Assembly: GCA_029194535.1 (NCBI GenBank)
Contig: JARFXR010000001.1
Span: forward strand, 806,001-870,000
Reading direction: 5' to 3'
DNA length: 64,000 bases
DNA from: Nitrospira sp.
GTDB taxonomy: Bacteria > Nitrospirota > Nitrospiria > Nitrospirales > Nitrospiraceae
Position numbers and translations under genes: made by a program. Below are positions 35,585 through 44,227 of the stretch, in pieces. The notes beneath the pieces were generated by a model, which saw nothing but the letters and a program-made list of their open reading frames with translations, did not search any database and was not told where the DNA came from. Within the stretch, counting starts at the first letter, position 1, and each line of letters begins with the position of its first letter.

Positions 35585-38454
35585 CAGTCGCGTTTCAACC
35601 GGGAAAATTGATTACGCTCCGTGGACGCACCTGGATCGTCCTCCCATCGGAAGACCCCGATCTCCTGGTCGTGAAACCGCTCGGGGGATCCGAAGAGGAG
35701 ATTGCAGGAATTTATTTGCCCTTGGGCGTCGAAAGCGACCGACCAGCGGATGCCACGTTCCGCCCACCGGCCAAGGAAGATCTCGGGGATATCAGCACCG
35801 CGCGGTTGCTGTATGACTCCGCTCGCCTGGCCTTCCGCAACGGAGCTGGCCCATTTCGCTCCCTGGCCAAGCTCTCCTTCCGACCACGTTCGTATCAGAT
35901 GGTTCCCCTCATCATGGCCCTCCGGCAGGAATCAGTGCGGCTGATGGTGGCCGATGACGTGGGTGTCGGGAAGACAGTCGAAGCGCTCGTGGTGGTAAAG
36001 GAACTCCTCGAACGTCGGAAGATCACACGCTTTGCCGTCGTCTGCTTACCGCACCTGTGCGACCAATGGCAGGCCGAAATCCGCGACAAGCTGGATCTCG
36101 AAGCGGTGATTATCCGTTCGAACACGCAGGCACGACTGGACCGGCAGATCCAAGGCGACATGAGCGTCTATGACTATTACCCCTACCAGGTCATCAGCAT
36201 CGACTTTATCAAGTCAGACACCAGACGGGATGTGTTCATCGAACAATGCCCTGAACTTGTCATCGTCGATGAAGCCCACACCTGCGCACGACCTGCCGGC
36301 GCTTCGGCAAGTCAGCAACAGCGCTACCATCTCGTCAGTCGGATCGCCAGAAAGCCGAAGCAACAACTGATTCTGCTCACGGCGACCCCCCACAGTGGAA
36401 AACCGGAGGAGTTTCATTCGCTCCTCGGCCTCTTGAAGCCTGAATTCGAAGAGATCGATCTTCCCGCTTCGACCCAGACACAACGGCGAGATCTCGCGAA
36501 ATATTTTGTCCAGCGGAAGCGGGCCGACGTTGAGAGATGGATGGGCGAGAACACGCCGTTTCCGAAGCGGGAAGCGTTCGAATGGCCCTACGATCTCTCT
36601 CGGGGATACAGTCGGTTCTTTGAGCAGATCCTCGACTTTGCCAAGAAGCTGGTCTCGCCTGATGAGGACAAAGATGGAAAGCGTCGAGTGCAATATTGGA
36701 CGGCACTGGCTCTCCTCCGCGGGGTCATGTCGAGCCCGGCCGCCGGCATCGAAATGCTGAATACCCGTCTCGACGATCTTGGACCTGGAGCAGGAGACGA
36801 GGCTAAGACAGTCAGTCTTCTCGATTACGCCTCCGGGGAGAACCCAGTCCGCGACACGGAATTTGGGTCTGATGGAGACAGCACCCCGCAACAAGTCGTG
36901 GAGCACAATGAGTGGACCGCCACTCAGCGGCAACAACTGCGCGCCTTTTCAGACCAGCTTAGCGGGCTCTCGAATTTGAAAGATGACCAGAAGCTCGCGT
37001 CGGCAGAACTCATTCTAGGCGAATGGCTGGGAAAGGGGATCAGCCCGGTCGTCTTCTGCCGCTACATTAAGACGGCGGACTATGTGGGGGAGAAACTGGC
37101 CCCTGCGGTGAAGGCGAAATTCCCCAAGCTCGATCTGCAAGTCATCACCAGTGAACTACCGGACGATCTGCGCAAGCAACGAATCGAAGAGATGGGCAAA
37201 TCCAGCCTTCGTGTGCTGATTGCCACAGACTGCCTGAGCGAGGGGATCAACCTCCAGCAACATTTTACCGGGGTCCTGCACTACGATTTGCCCTGGAACC
37301 CCAATCGGCTGGAACAGCGAGAAGGACGCGTCGATCGATTCGGCCAGACGGCAAAGGAAGTAAAAGCCTGTCTACTGTACGGGGCAGATAATCCCATCGA
37401 TGGCATCGTATTGGATGTGTTGCTGAGAAAGGTCCGAGAGATCAAGCGCGCAACCGGTATCAACGTCCCCTTCCCGGAGGATTCGCAAAGTATCATTGAT
37501 ACGATCACCCAAGCCCTCCTGCTCAATCCGGACCGGAAGATTGCCCGCCACCGCGATAAGAATCAGATTGAGTTCAGTTTCGACGAGTTCGACGAAGCCG
37601 CCAAGTCAAAAGCACAGGTGACCCGCAAGGTCGACGAAGCTGCTGAGCGCGAAAAGGTCTCCCGCAGCATCTTTGCACAAAACGCCATCAAGGCCGAAGA
37701 GATCGAAACGGACCTGCGAGAGGTGGACGAAGCGATCGGGGATCCCAAAGCAGTCGAGGAATTCGTGACCGCTACGTTGGACAATCTCCTAGGCGTGCAG
37801 GTGATCAAGGATGCGAAGGGTTACCGCATTGTGATGGGGAACATGCCGCCTCAGCTTCGGGAAGCGTTGCCCACCGGCGATCCGGTCAAAGTAAGTTTCG
37901 AGTCGCCGACCCCGGAAGGCTATCGCTACCTAGGCCGCAACAACCGCTTTGTCGAGCAATTGTGCCAGTTGGTGATGGGCAACACGTTGTCGCGAATGGA
38001 TAAACGGGCGGCGCGGGCGGCCGTCATCCGAACGAACCAGGTTGAGACGAAAACGACGCTCTTGCTGTTCCGCTGTCGGAACGTGATCGAGCAACAGAAA
38101 GGCCGGCATCAAATCGTCGCGGAAGAGATGCTCCTCTGGGGCTGGCGCGGAACACCGCAGCAAAAGGAATTCCTCGACCATGGCCAGGCCAAAGCGCTAC
38201 TCGCCGCGGCGAGGGCCACATCGGAACTCACGGTCCAGGCTCGGGCGGGTTTTCTCGAAAATGAATTGAAGTTGCTGGAGACGCTGCAGGCGGACTTTTC
38301 TACGGTCGCAGAACAGCAGTCGAAGAAACTGGTGCAGGCTCACGAGCGGTTCAGCTCGCTCATGGATGCCCAGCGGTTTCAGGTCGTGTATCCGGTCCTG
38401 CCCATGGATCTCCTCGGCATGTACATCCTCTTGCCCGACGGAGCATCGGCCTAA
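35581..38454 (+). CDS. SNF2/RapA-like helicase (DrmD-like)
   Basis: A 957-residue SNF2-family ATPase. Key motifs are ADDVGVGKTVEALVV (Walker A 128-132 region, with Asp-Asp-Val in place of the usual Asp-Glu-x), IVDEAHTCARP (230-233), LLTATPHSGK, VVFCRYIKTADYV, IATDCLSEGINLQ and the late NRLEQREGRVDRFGQ. The C-terminal ~250 residues are charged and helical with no known domain. It overlaps the upstream helicase by 4 nt and is followed after 21 nt by the methyltransferase, so three genes form one operon. In class 1 DISARM an SNF2 helicase (DrmD) has this place beside the methylase. Confidence 0.9.
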   Translation: MTVAFQPGKLITLRGRTWIVLPSEDPDLLVVKPLGGSEEEIAGIYLPLGVESDRPADATFRPPAKEDLGDISTARLLYDSARLAFRNGAGPFRSLAKLSFRPRSYQMVPLIMALRQESVRLMVADDVGVGKTVEALVVVKELLERRKITRFAVVCLPHLCDQWQAEIRDKLDLEAVIIRSNTQARLDRQIQGDMSVYDYYPYQVISIDFIKSDTRRDVFIEQCPELVIVDEAHTCARPAGASASQQQRYHLVSRIARKPKQQLILLTATPHSGKPEEFHSLLGLLKPEFEEIDLPASTQTQRRDLAKYFVQRKRADVERWMGENTPFPKREAFEWPYDLSRGYSRFFEQILDFAKKLVSPDEDKDGKRRVQYWTALALLRGVMSSPAAGIEMLNTRLDDLGPGAGDEAKTVSLLDYASGENPVRDTEFGSDGDSTPQQVVEHNEWTATQRQQLRAFSDQLSGLSNLKDDQKLASAELILGEWLGKGISPVVFCRYIKTADYVGEKLAPAVKAKFPKLDLQVITSELPDDLRKQRIEEMGKSSLRVLIATDCLSEGINLQQHFTGVLHYDLPWNPNRLEQREGRVDRFGQTAKEVKACLLYGADNPIDGIVLDVLLRKVREIKRATGINVPFPEDSQSIIDTITQALLLNPDRKIARHRDKNQIEFSFDEFDEAAKSKAQVTRKVDEAAEREKVSRSIFAQNAIKAEEIETDLREVDEAIGDPKAVEEFVTATLDNLLGVQVIKDAKGYRIVMGNMPPQLREALPTGDPVKVSFESPTPEGYRYLGRNNRFVEQLCQLVMGNTLSRMDKRAARAAVIRTNQVETKTTLLLFRCRNVIEQQKGRHQIVAEEMLLWGWRGTPQQKEFLDHGQAKALLAAARATSELTVQARAGFLENELKLLETLQADFSTVAEQQSKKLVQAHERFSSLMDAQRFQVVYPVLPMDLLGMYILLPDGASA

Positions 38455-38475
38455 TCGAGGGGATATGCAGGCTCC

Positions 38476-41400
38476 ATGAACTATCCCAGCATCCGCATCG
38501 AAGGAGCGATCCTTTCACCAGACCTCCTTGATCGGCTCGACGACATCGCCGGACAGCGTCCCAGCGATTTTGCATTCGACGGGTCGGTCAAGGTGAAGGA
38601 CGAGATCGCCCGGGCCTGGGCCGACGCGCAGGACTATTGGCGGATCTTCCAACGCAAGCTCGAAACCCTGAAAGCCGATTCCCCCGCCACCACAGAGACT
38701 CGCAATCTCTGGATCGTGCCCCTTCTCGGGTTGCTCGGCTATCAGCTTGAGTATCAGGCGAGGGGGGTAGAACTAAACGGCAAGAACTATCCCATCTCTC
38801 ACAGGGTCGTCAATCGCGGACAGACCGCGCTCCATATCATCGGATACCGCGAAGCTGCCGGGCTGGACAAGAAACCGGATCGGACCACGGTGCGAATGTC
38901 GGCCCACGCATTGGTGCAGGAATACCTGAATCTGAGTGACCAGGTCTATGGGGGAGTCACCAATGGACGCCTGCTCAGGCTTCTGCGTGATAGCTCCCGT
39001 CTTGTCAAGCTCACCTATCTGGAGTTTGATCTGGATCGGATCTTCACCGATGGTTTGTTTGCCGATTTTGCCGTCCTCTACCGGCTGCTCCACGTCTCTC
39101 GGTTGCCCGCGTCACCTGACGCGACGGCCGAGAGCCTGATCGAGCGCTACCATCAAGACTCACTCGAATCAGGGGCCCGCATTCGAGATGGGCTCAGCAA
39201 GGCCGTTGAACAGGCCATCCTGTCGTTCGCCAACGGATTTCTCACGCATCCCAACAATGAGACGTTGCGACAAGCGGTCAATACCAGCGAGATCAAGCCG
39301 GATGCCTACTATCAGTACCTGCTCCGCCTGATCTACCGGCTCCTGTTCCTCTTGGTTATTGAGGAGCGTGATCTGGTCTATCCTGCTTCAGTGCCGAGCG
39401 CAAAGCGACAGGTGTACGACCGATACTACAGCCTGCAACGGCTCCGACGACTGTCTGAGAAGCGGTATCTCGCGGATCACCGGCACCATGATCTGTGGTT
39501 GAGCCTCCTCGCCACCTTCCGACTATTTGAGGCCGATGGGCCGGGAAGTAAGCTCGGTCTGGCGCCGTTAGCGGGAGATTTGTTTGGGGCTGATGCCATC
39601 GGGCCACTGAACCGATGCATGTTGACGAACGAGGTGCTGCTTGGCTGCCTAAGGTCCCTGGGCCTCTATCAGCATCCCGATACCAAACAGGTCATCCGGG
39701 TCAACTATGCGGCCCTGAATGTTGAGGAGTTTGGGTCGGTCTATGAGGGATTGCTGGAATACGAGCCGGTCTTTCACACCACCGGCAACCAAGCTGAATT
39801 TACCTTTTCAAAGGGAGAGGAACGAGCTGCTACGGGATCTCATTACACTCCGGACGAATTGGTCCAACCGCTCCTCAAACATTCGCTCGATTATCTCATC
39901 GCAGAGAAGCTCAAGGAGACGGATAAGGAAAAGGCGCTGCTCTCATTGCGCGTGGCCGATATCGCCTGCGGCTCCGGCCATATCTTGCTCGCTGCGGCCC
40001 GACGGATCGCCACAGAACTAGCGATTGTCCGAACAGGCGAAGAGCAGCCGTCACCTGGCGCGTTTCGCACGGCTGTCCGGGATGTCATCCGCGAGTGCAT
40101 CTACGGCGTGGACTATAACCCTCTGGCGGTCGAACTGTGCAAGGTGGCCTTCTGGCTCGAAGCCCATAATCCCGGCCAGCCACTGAACTTTCTCGATCAT
40201 CACATCAAGTGCGGGAACGCCATCGTTGGGTATGTGAGGCGAGAGGAGTTGGATAAGGGAGTCCCTGACGAGGCCTTCGCCACTATGCCTGGGGACGACA
40301 AGAAAGTCGCGGCCGAATTCCGAAAGCAAAATAAAGCTGAACGAAAGGCCCAAGACCAAACTCCGTTGAATCTCGCGCCGGAGATTCAGAGACAACTCGA
40401 CCAAATTCTAGAGCGCTGGCGAGAACTGTCAGTACTGCCCGAGGCGACGCCTAACCAGATTGCGGCCAAGAAACAACGGTATAAGGACTTTACCAAGAGC
40501 CAAGATGCCTGGCTGCTGAATCAGATCGCCTGCATTCCGATCGCCCAGTTCTATCTTCCGAAAACACAGCAGAATCATTCTAAACTGATATCAGACGCAG
40601 AGTTTCGCCTGTACTGGTCAGGCCAGCGCCATCCACAGGGCCAAGCGACGGCAGCGGCCTGGGTGACATCGATACAGAAACGATTCTTTCATTGGTTCTT
40701 GGAATTTCCAGAGATCATTGAGCGTGGAGGGTTTGATTGCATACTGGGCAACCCGCCTTATCTTGGCGGCCAAGCTCTCAGTGGCACTTACGGCCATCCC
40801 TTTTGCCAGTACGTCAAATGGCAATATTCGCCGGCTGGTTTGAGCGAATTGGTAGTGTATTTCGTGCGGCGAATCTTCAGCCTCTTACGGTCAGGCGGGC
40901 TTACGGCATTTATCACAACCAATTCGATTAAAGACGGCGATATCCGGAAAGACGGACTCGAACAAATACTGGCGAGTAACGGTGGGATCAACTTCGCTAT
41001 CCGCGGTACTAAATGGCCGGGGCGGGCCAATCTTGTAGTGTCTTTGGTGGCGATCCACAAGGGCGACTGGCACGGTAAGAGAGTGCTCGACGGAAAAGAA
41101 GTTTCAGTCATCAGCGCTTACTTCGAGGATAGCCTCGACATAGGCGAGCCGATGCCACTTTCTGAGAATGAGGACCGAGTTTTTCAGGGGTCCATCTTTC
41201 TCGGTGATGGCTTCTTACTGTCACATGAGGAAGCTGATCGACTGACCCAGGCTTATTCACGTAATAGGGATGTGATCTTTCGCACGATTAACGGCGAAGA
41301 GGTAAATAATAGTCCTATACAGGCGCCCGGGAGATCCATTATCAACTTCTTCGATTGGGGAATTGATAGAGCTCAGGAATATGCGGAGCCTTTTCGCATA

Positions 41401-42288
41401 ATAGAGGAGAAGGTCAACCCCTTTCGGGCTAGGCAAAAGCGAAAACGTAACCGTGACATATGGTGGATCTATGCCGAGCATCGTCCGGGGCTGAACAGAG
41501 CTCTCCGGTCTCTTGACCAATGTTTTGTTGCTGCGGCAACGACTAAGCATCTCAACTTCTCTGCTACCCCGACTACCTATGTTTTCTCTCATGCCCTCTA
41601 TGTCTTCGTGACAAGCCGTTGGGACATTTTCTCGGTGGTCCAATCTACCCTCCACGAAGTCTGGGCGCGCAAATATAGTGGTGCGCTTGAAACGAGGCTT
41701 CGCTATTCGCCTTCCGACTGCTTCGAGACTTTTCCCTTCCCCGAAGGCTTGTGGCGGACGGCGAATCCGGAGCTGGCAGATATCGGCGAGCGCTACCACG
41801 AGCACCGCCGTGTCCTCATGCGCCAGCTCTGGTTGGGCTTGACCGATATTTACAATCTCTTCCACACCCGTGATCTCACACCTGAGGTAGTTGGCAAGGT
41901 CAGTAAGAAGTCCGCTGAAGAGGCGGAGGCAGGTTATCGTGGTCTTCTCAAGCTGCGCCAATTGCATCAAAAGCTCGACGACGCCGTCCGCGACGCCTAC
42001 GGCTGGCAAGACCTCAAGCTCGACCACGACTTCTATGAAGTCGAAACCCTCCCCGAAAACGACCGCGTCCGCTACACAATCAGCCCCACCGCCCGCAAAG
42101 AAGTCCTCCGCCGCCTCCTCGCTCTCAACCACGCCCGCGCGAAGATGGAAGCAGAGGCTCAGACGTCTCAGGTAGCGGCATCGCCGAAAAGCACATCTCG
42201 AAAAGGTCGAAAATCCAAGAACCGTGGCAACTCAACGTTGTATCAGGGAGACGATTTGACTGTGCCAGAGGGCGAAAGCAGTGCCTGA
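38476..42288 (+). CDS. Eco57I-type adenine-specific DNA methyltransferase
   Basis: A 1270-residue N6-adenine methyltransferase. SAM motif I is ADIACGSGHILLAAARR (about 492-508), catalytic motif IV is ILGNPPYLGG (NPPY at about 759-762), and motif VI-like FFVRRIFSLLRSGG follows. The ~490-residue N-terminal region (NLWIVPLLGLLGYQLEYQAR, FLLVIEERDLVYP) is the helical type found in DrmMI/PglX-like enzymes. The C-terminus is a target-recognition-like part ending in a Lys/Arg-rich tail. Residues 1176-1223 are duplicated almost exactly at 45107-45250. It should mark self DNA for the helicase-nuclease genes upstream. Confidence 0.9.
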   Translation: MNYPSIRIEGAILSPDLLDRLDDIAGQRPSDFAFDGSVKVKDEIARAWADAQDYWRIFQRKLETLKADSPATTETRNLWIVPLLGLLGYQLEYQARGVELNGKNYPISHRVVNRGQTALHIIGYREAAGLDKKPDRTTVRMSAHALVQEYLNLSDQVYGGVTNGRLLRLLRDSSRLVKLTYLEFDLDRIFTDGLFADFAVLYRLLHVSRLPASPDATAESLIERYHQDSLESGARIRDGLSKAVEQAILSFANGFLTHPNNETLRQAVNTSEIKPDAYYQYLLRLIYRLLFLLVIEERDLVYPASVPSAKRQVYDRYYSLQRLRRLSEKRYLADHRHHDLWLSLLATFRLFEADGPGSKLGLAPLAGDLFGADAIGPLNRCMLTNEVLLGCLRSLGLYQHPDTKQVIRVNYAALNVEEFGSVYEGLLEYEPVFHTTGNQAEFTFSKGEERAATGSHYTPDELVQPLLKHSLDYLIAEKLKETDKEKALLSLRVADIACGSGHILLAAARRIATELAIVRTGEEQPSPGAFRTAVRDVIRECIYGVDYNPLAVELCKVAFWLEAHNPGQPLNFLDHHIKCGNAIVGYVRREELDKGVPDEAFATMPGDDKKVAAEFRKQNKAERKAQDQTPLNLAPEIQRQLDQILERWRELSVLPEATPNQIAAKKQRYKDFTKSQDAWLLNQIACIPIAQFYLPKTQQNHSKLISDAEFRLYWSGQRHPQGQATAAAWVTSIQKRFFHWFLEFPEIIERGGFDCILGNPPYLGGQALSGTYGHPFCQYVKWQYSPAGLSELVVYFVRRIFSLLRSGGLTAFITTNSIKDGDIRKDGLEQILASNGGINFAIRGTKWPGRANLVVSLVAIHKGDWHGKRVLDGKEVSVISAYFEDSLDIGEPMPLSENEDRVFQGSIFLGDGFLLSHEEADRLTQAYSRNRDVIFRTINGEEVNNSPIQAPGRSIINFFDWGIDRAQEYAEPFRIIEEKVNPFRARQKRKRNRDIWWIYAEHRPGLNRALRSLDQCFVAAATTKHLNFSATPTTYVFSHALYVFVTSRWDIFSVVQSTLHEVWARKYSGALETRLRYSPSDCFETFPFPEGLWRTANPELADIGERYHEHRRVLMRQLWLGLTDIYNLFHTRDLTPEVVGKVSKKSAEEAEAGYRGLLKLRQLHQKLDDAVRDAYGWQDLKLDHDFYEVETLPENDRVRYTISPTARKEVLRRLLALNHARAKMEAEAQTSQVAASPKSTSRKGRKSKNRGNSTLYQGDDLTVPEGESSA
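42001..42144. repeat. 144-bp direct repeat, copy 1 (inside the methyltransferase)
   Basis: This stretch is repeated in the same orientation at 45107-45250. The first 113 bases are identical and the last 31 hold four mismatches, 140 of 144 in total. It encodes GWQDLKLDHDFYEVETLPEN and the next 28 residues in the same frame in both genes. Confidence 0.92.
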
Positions 42289-42342
42289 CAAAATGGCCCG
42301 ACTTAGTGGAGGTTCCAAGCTTACCACCACGATTCATAGGAT

Positions 42343-43404
42343 ATGAAGGTAGATAGACATACAGCCCTGGCACAAAAAGCTCTGAGGCTAAAGAAGGCGT
42401 GGTTAGTCGGAGCAGCACTATTCGGCGCGGGCGATCGGCTAGGAGCGGCGGAGCTAACCATCCCAAATTATGCTTCTTGGAATAACAAACGGCTCAAGTT
42501 GCACATTGACGATTTGGAAAAGGATTTCGGTCAAATAGCCAAAAACATTCTGCTGCATTGGAGAAAAGCATCTCTGTCTTCAGTTATACGGTGGCTTTCA
42601 GAACAGTTTGATGCGTGGCACAAGTCGGGTAGGCAGATCTATAGTCTCGGCAGGGTCTATGAGGTAGAAGCAGCGATTGGACCATTGATGCACCGGCGAG
42701 CTATAGATTGTCCGCCCTATGCAGAGGTATTGCTTCAAGGGTTTCACGGCTCAGCCATTCGTCATCCCGAGTATCATCTCGCTTCAGACTTGGCTCTGCT
42801 TTATAACCTCTTTCTTGATGCGTGCGCGATTATGGATGAGGCTGAGCGTCAGCAACAATTTCATACTTCAGAGTCTAGTCAGTCGCTGGGCAGGAGCGTG
42901 ATTTTAGCATGTTTTAATTTACTCGAATCTTTTGTCAGTGGCCTGGCAACTGCGTGGTTGATGGAACGTCAGCACGACGAATCAGCGCTGGTCGACAAGG
43001 TGCGAGACACACTGAACGATAAGAGGCTGTCACTACGAAAACGACTGCTTGCGATAACGCCTCTCATTAGCGGGAACCAAACCGCGCTCGACGAATCGAG
43101 TTCGCCCATCGGACCTCTGTTTAACGAATGCAAGCAGCGTCGGGATTCATTCGTGCATTGTGAGCCGGGGCCGAATCCCACGCAGTGGGGGTACATCAAA
43201 GAGGAACGATTCCACGATGTCAGCCTCGCTGCTGTTCAAAAGACCGTTGATTTGACATGCGAGACCATCAGCCTCGTTTGGAAAGCGGTGCATGGAAGGG
43301 AGAAGCCATCGTGGCTTCGGCCAAGAGAGGATAATGGGCGGTTTTCCCGTGTGGATGTCACGCTCAGGTATGCAGATGTCACAACCTCTGAGGGGATGAA
43401 GTAG
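42343..43404 (+). CDS. HEPN-like protein, unknown function
   Basis: A 353-residue, mostly helical protein I do not recognise by name. A segment FNECKQRRDSFVHCEP contains an Rx4H motif (Arg267-His272), the signature of HEPN ribonuclease-like domains. Upstream regions (YAEVLLQGFHGSAIRHPEYH, ILACFNLLESFVSG) are helical and fit a HEPN-type bundle. It starts 54 nt after the methyltransferase stop, and codon use is less GC-rich than the backbone. If the motif is real, it may be an RNA-cleaving effector attached to the defence locus. Confidence 0.6.
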   Translation: MKVDRHTALAQKALRLKKAWLVGAALFGAGDRLGAAELTIPNYASWNNKRLKLHIDDLEKDFGQIAKNILLHWRKASLSSVIRWLSEQFDAWHKSGRQIYSLGRVYEVEAAIGPLMHRRAIDCPPYAEVLLQGFHGSAIRHPEYHLASDLALLYNLFLDACAIMDEAERQQQFHTSESSQSLGRSVILACFNLLESFVSGLATAWLMERQHDESALVDKVRDTLNDKRLSLRKRLLAITPLISGNQTALDESSSPIGPLFNECKQRRDSFVHCEPGPNPTQWGYIKEERFHDVSLAAVQKTVDLTCETISLVWKAVHGREKPSWLRPREDNGRFSRVDVTLRYADVTTSEGMK

Positions 43405-43417
43405 ACGACAATCTGAC

Positions 43418-44152
43418 TTGCAGGGAAGAGGTATGCCGCCTAGACAGGACTCCTTTGCTGGGACAGTTTCCGATCTGACAGTACTCTACTTGGCCGCCTT
43501 TCCTCGCACCCCGACAAAAGGACAGCAGTCGCTCAGCGATCGCATTCGAAGAGCCCTCTCCTGGATGAATCGCGCAGCCGCGGTGTCCCATGAAGATCGA
43601 CCACCACGTTATGTCGATCTCTGGATCGCGCTCAATGCCTTATATGGTCAACGATATTACGGAATAGGAAGCGAAACCAAAGGAAAAGACTACAAAGACT
43701 TCCAGGAATTTGTGCACTCACTGGCGCAGATTAACAGAGCGGGCGCTGAACTCAAGAGGTGGATCGGCAAGCGGCATGTTCAAGGCCGTATCAGACACCT
43801 GGTGGAGAACCAATTCCTCTATGTGGAATATTGGGAAGGTAAGACGGATGCGCTCGCGGGCGCCATTAAACATCAGTCCGAGGGTCTTGAACGGGCATTT
43901 CGAAATCACCAAGCAGGCCAAGCGCTTGAGCTGCTATTCAATCGCCTCATCGCTCTCCGTAATCAGATCGTGCATGGCAGTGCATCGGCCGACACACGAA
44001 GAAACAAAGATGCGCTTGTCCCAGGGATTCTTATTTTGGAGGAGCTGTTGCCTCTTCTCGTGACGCTCCTCATTGAGCATGGAAGAGGGCGGCCATGGCC
44101 GGATGTCCCGTACCCGGGGATCCGGACGCCACTTCACACCCCGCCACGGTGA
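43418..44152 (+). CDS. ApeA-like HEPN-domain protein
   Basis: A 244-residue protein with the phrase RYVDLWIALNALYG, typical of ApeA-like HEPN proteins, and the Rx4H motif RNQIVHG (Arg181-His186). HEPN domains of this kind are RNA-binding or RNase effectors in defence and toxin-antitoxin systems. It follows the previous HEPN-like gene by 13 nt, so the two are in one operon. The last part (LEELLPLLVTLLIEHGRG) is helical. Confidence 0.72.
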   Translation: MQGRGMPPRQDSFAGTVSDLTVLYLAAFPRTPTKGQQSLSDRIRRALSWMNRAAAVSHEDRPPRYVDLWIALNALYGQRYYGIGSETKGKDYKDFQEFVHSLAQINRAGAELKRWIGKRHVQGRIRHLVENQFLYVEYWEGKTDALAGAIKHQSEGLERAFRNHQAGQALELLFNRLIALRNQIVHGSASADTRRNKDALVPGILILEELLPLLVTLLIEHGRGRPWPDVPYPGIRTPLHTPPR

Positions 44153-44227
44153 GGATTGAGTATACGCGCAAGGAAGATCTGTAACTCTGGGTGGTTGAGG
44201 CTCTAAAGAAAGCATCACGGTGGCAAT

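Noticed and set aside
26891-42288. Calling the locus a standard DISARM system
   Set aside because: No PLD nuclease (DrmC) is seen, DrmA and DrmB are not separate genes, and a TM0106 protein is added. The similarity is in parts only.
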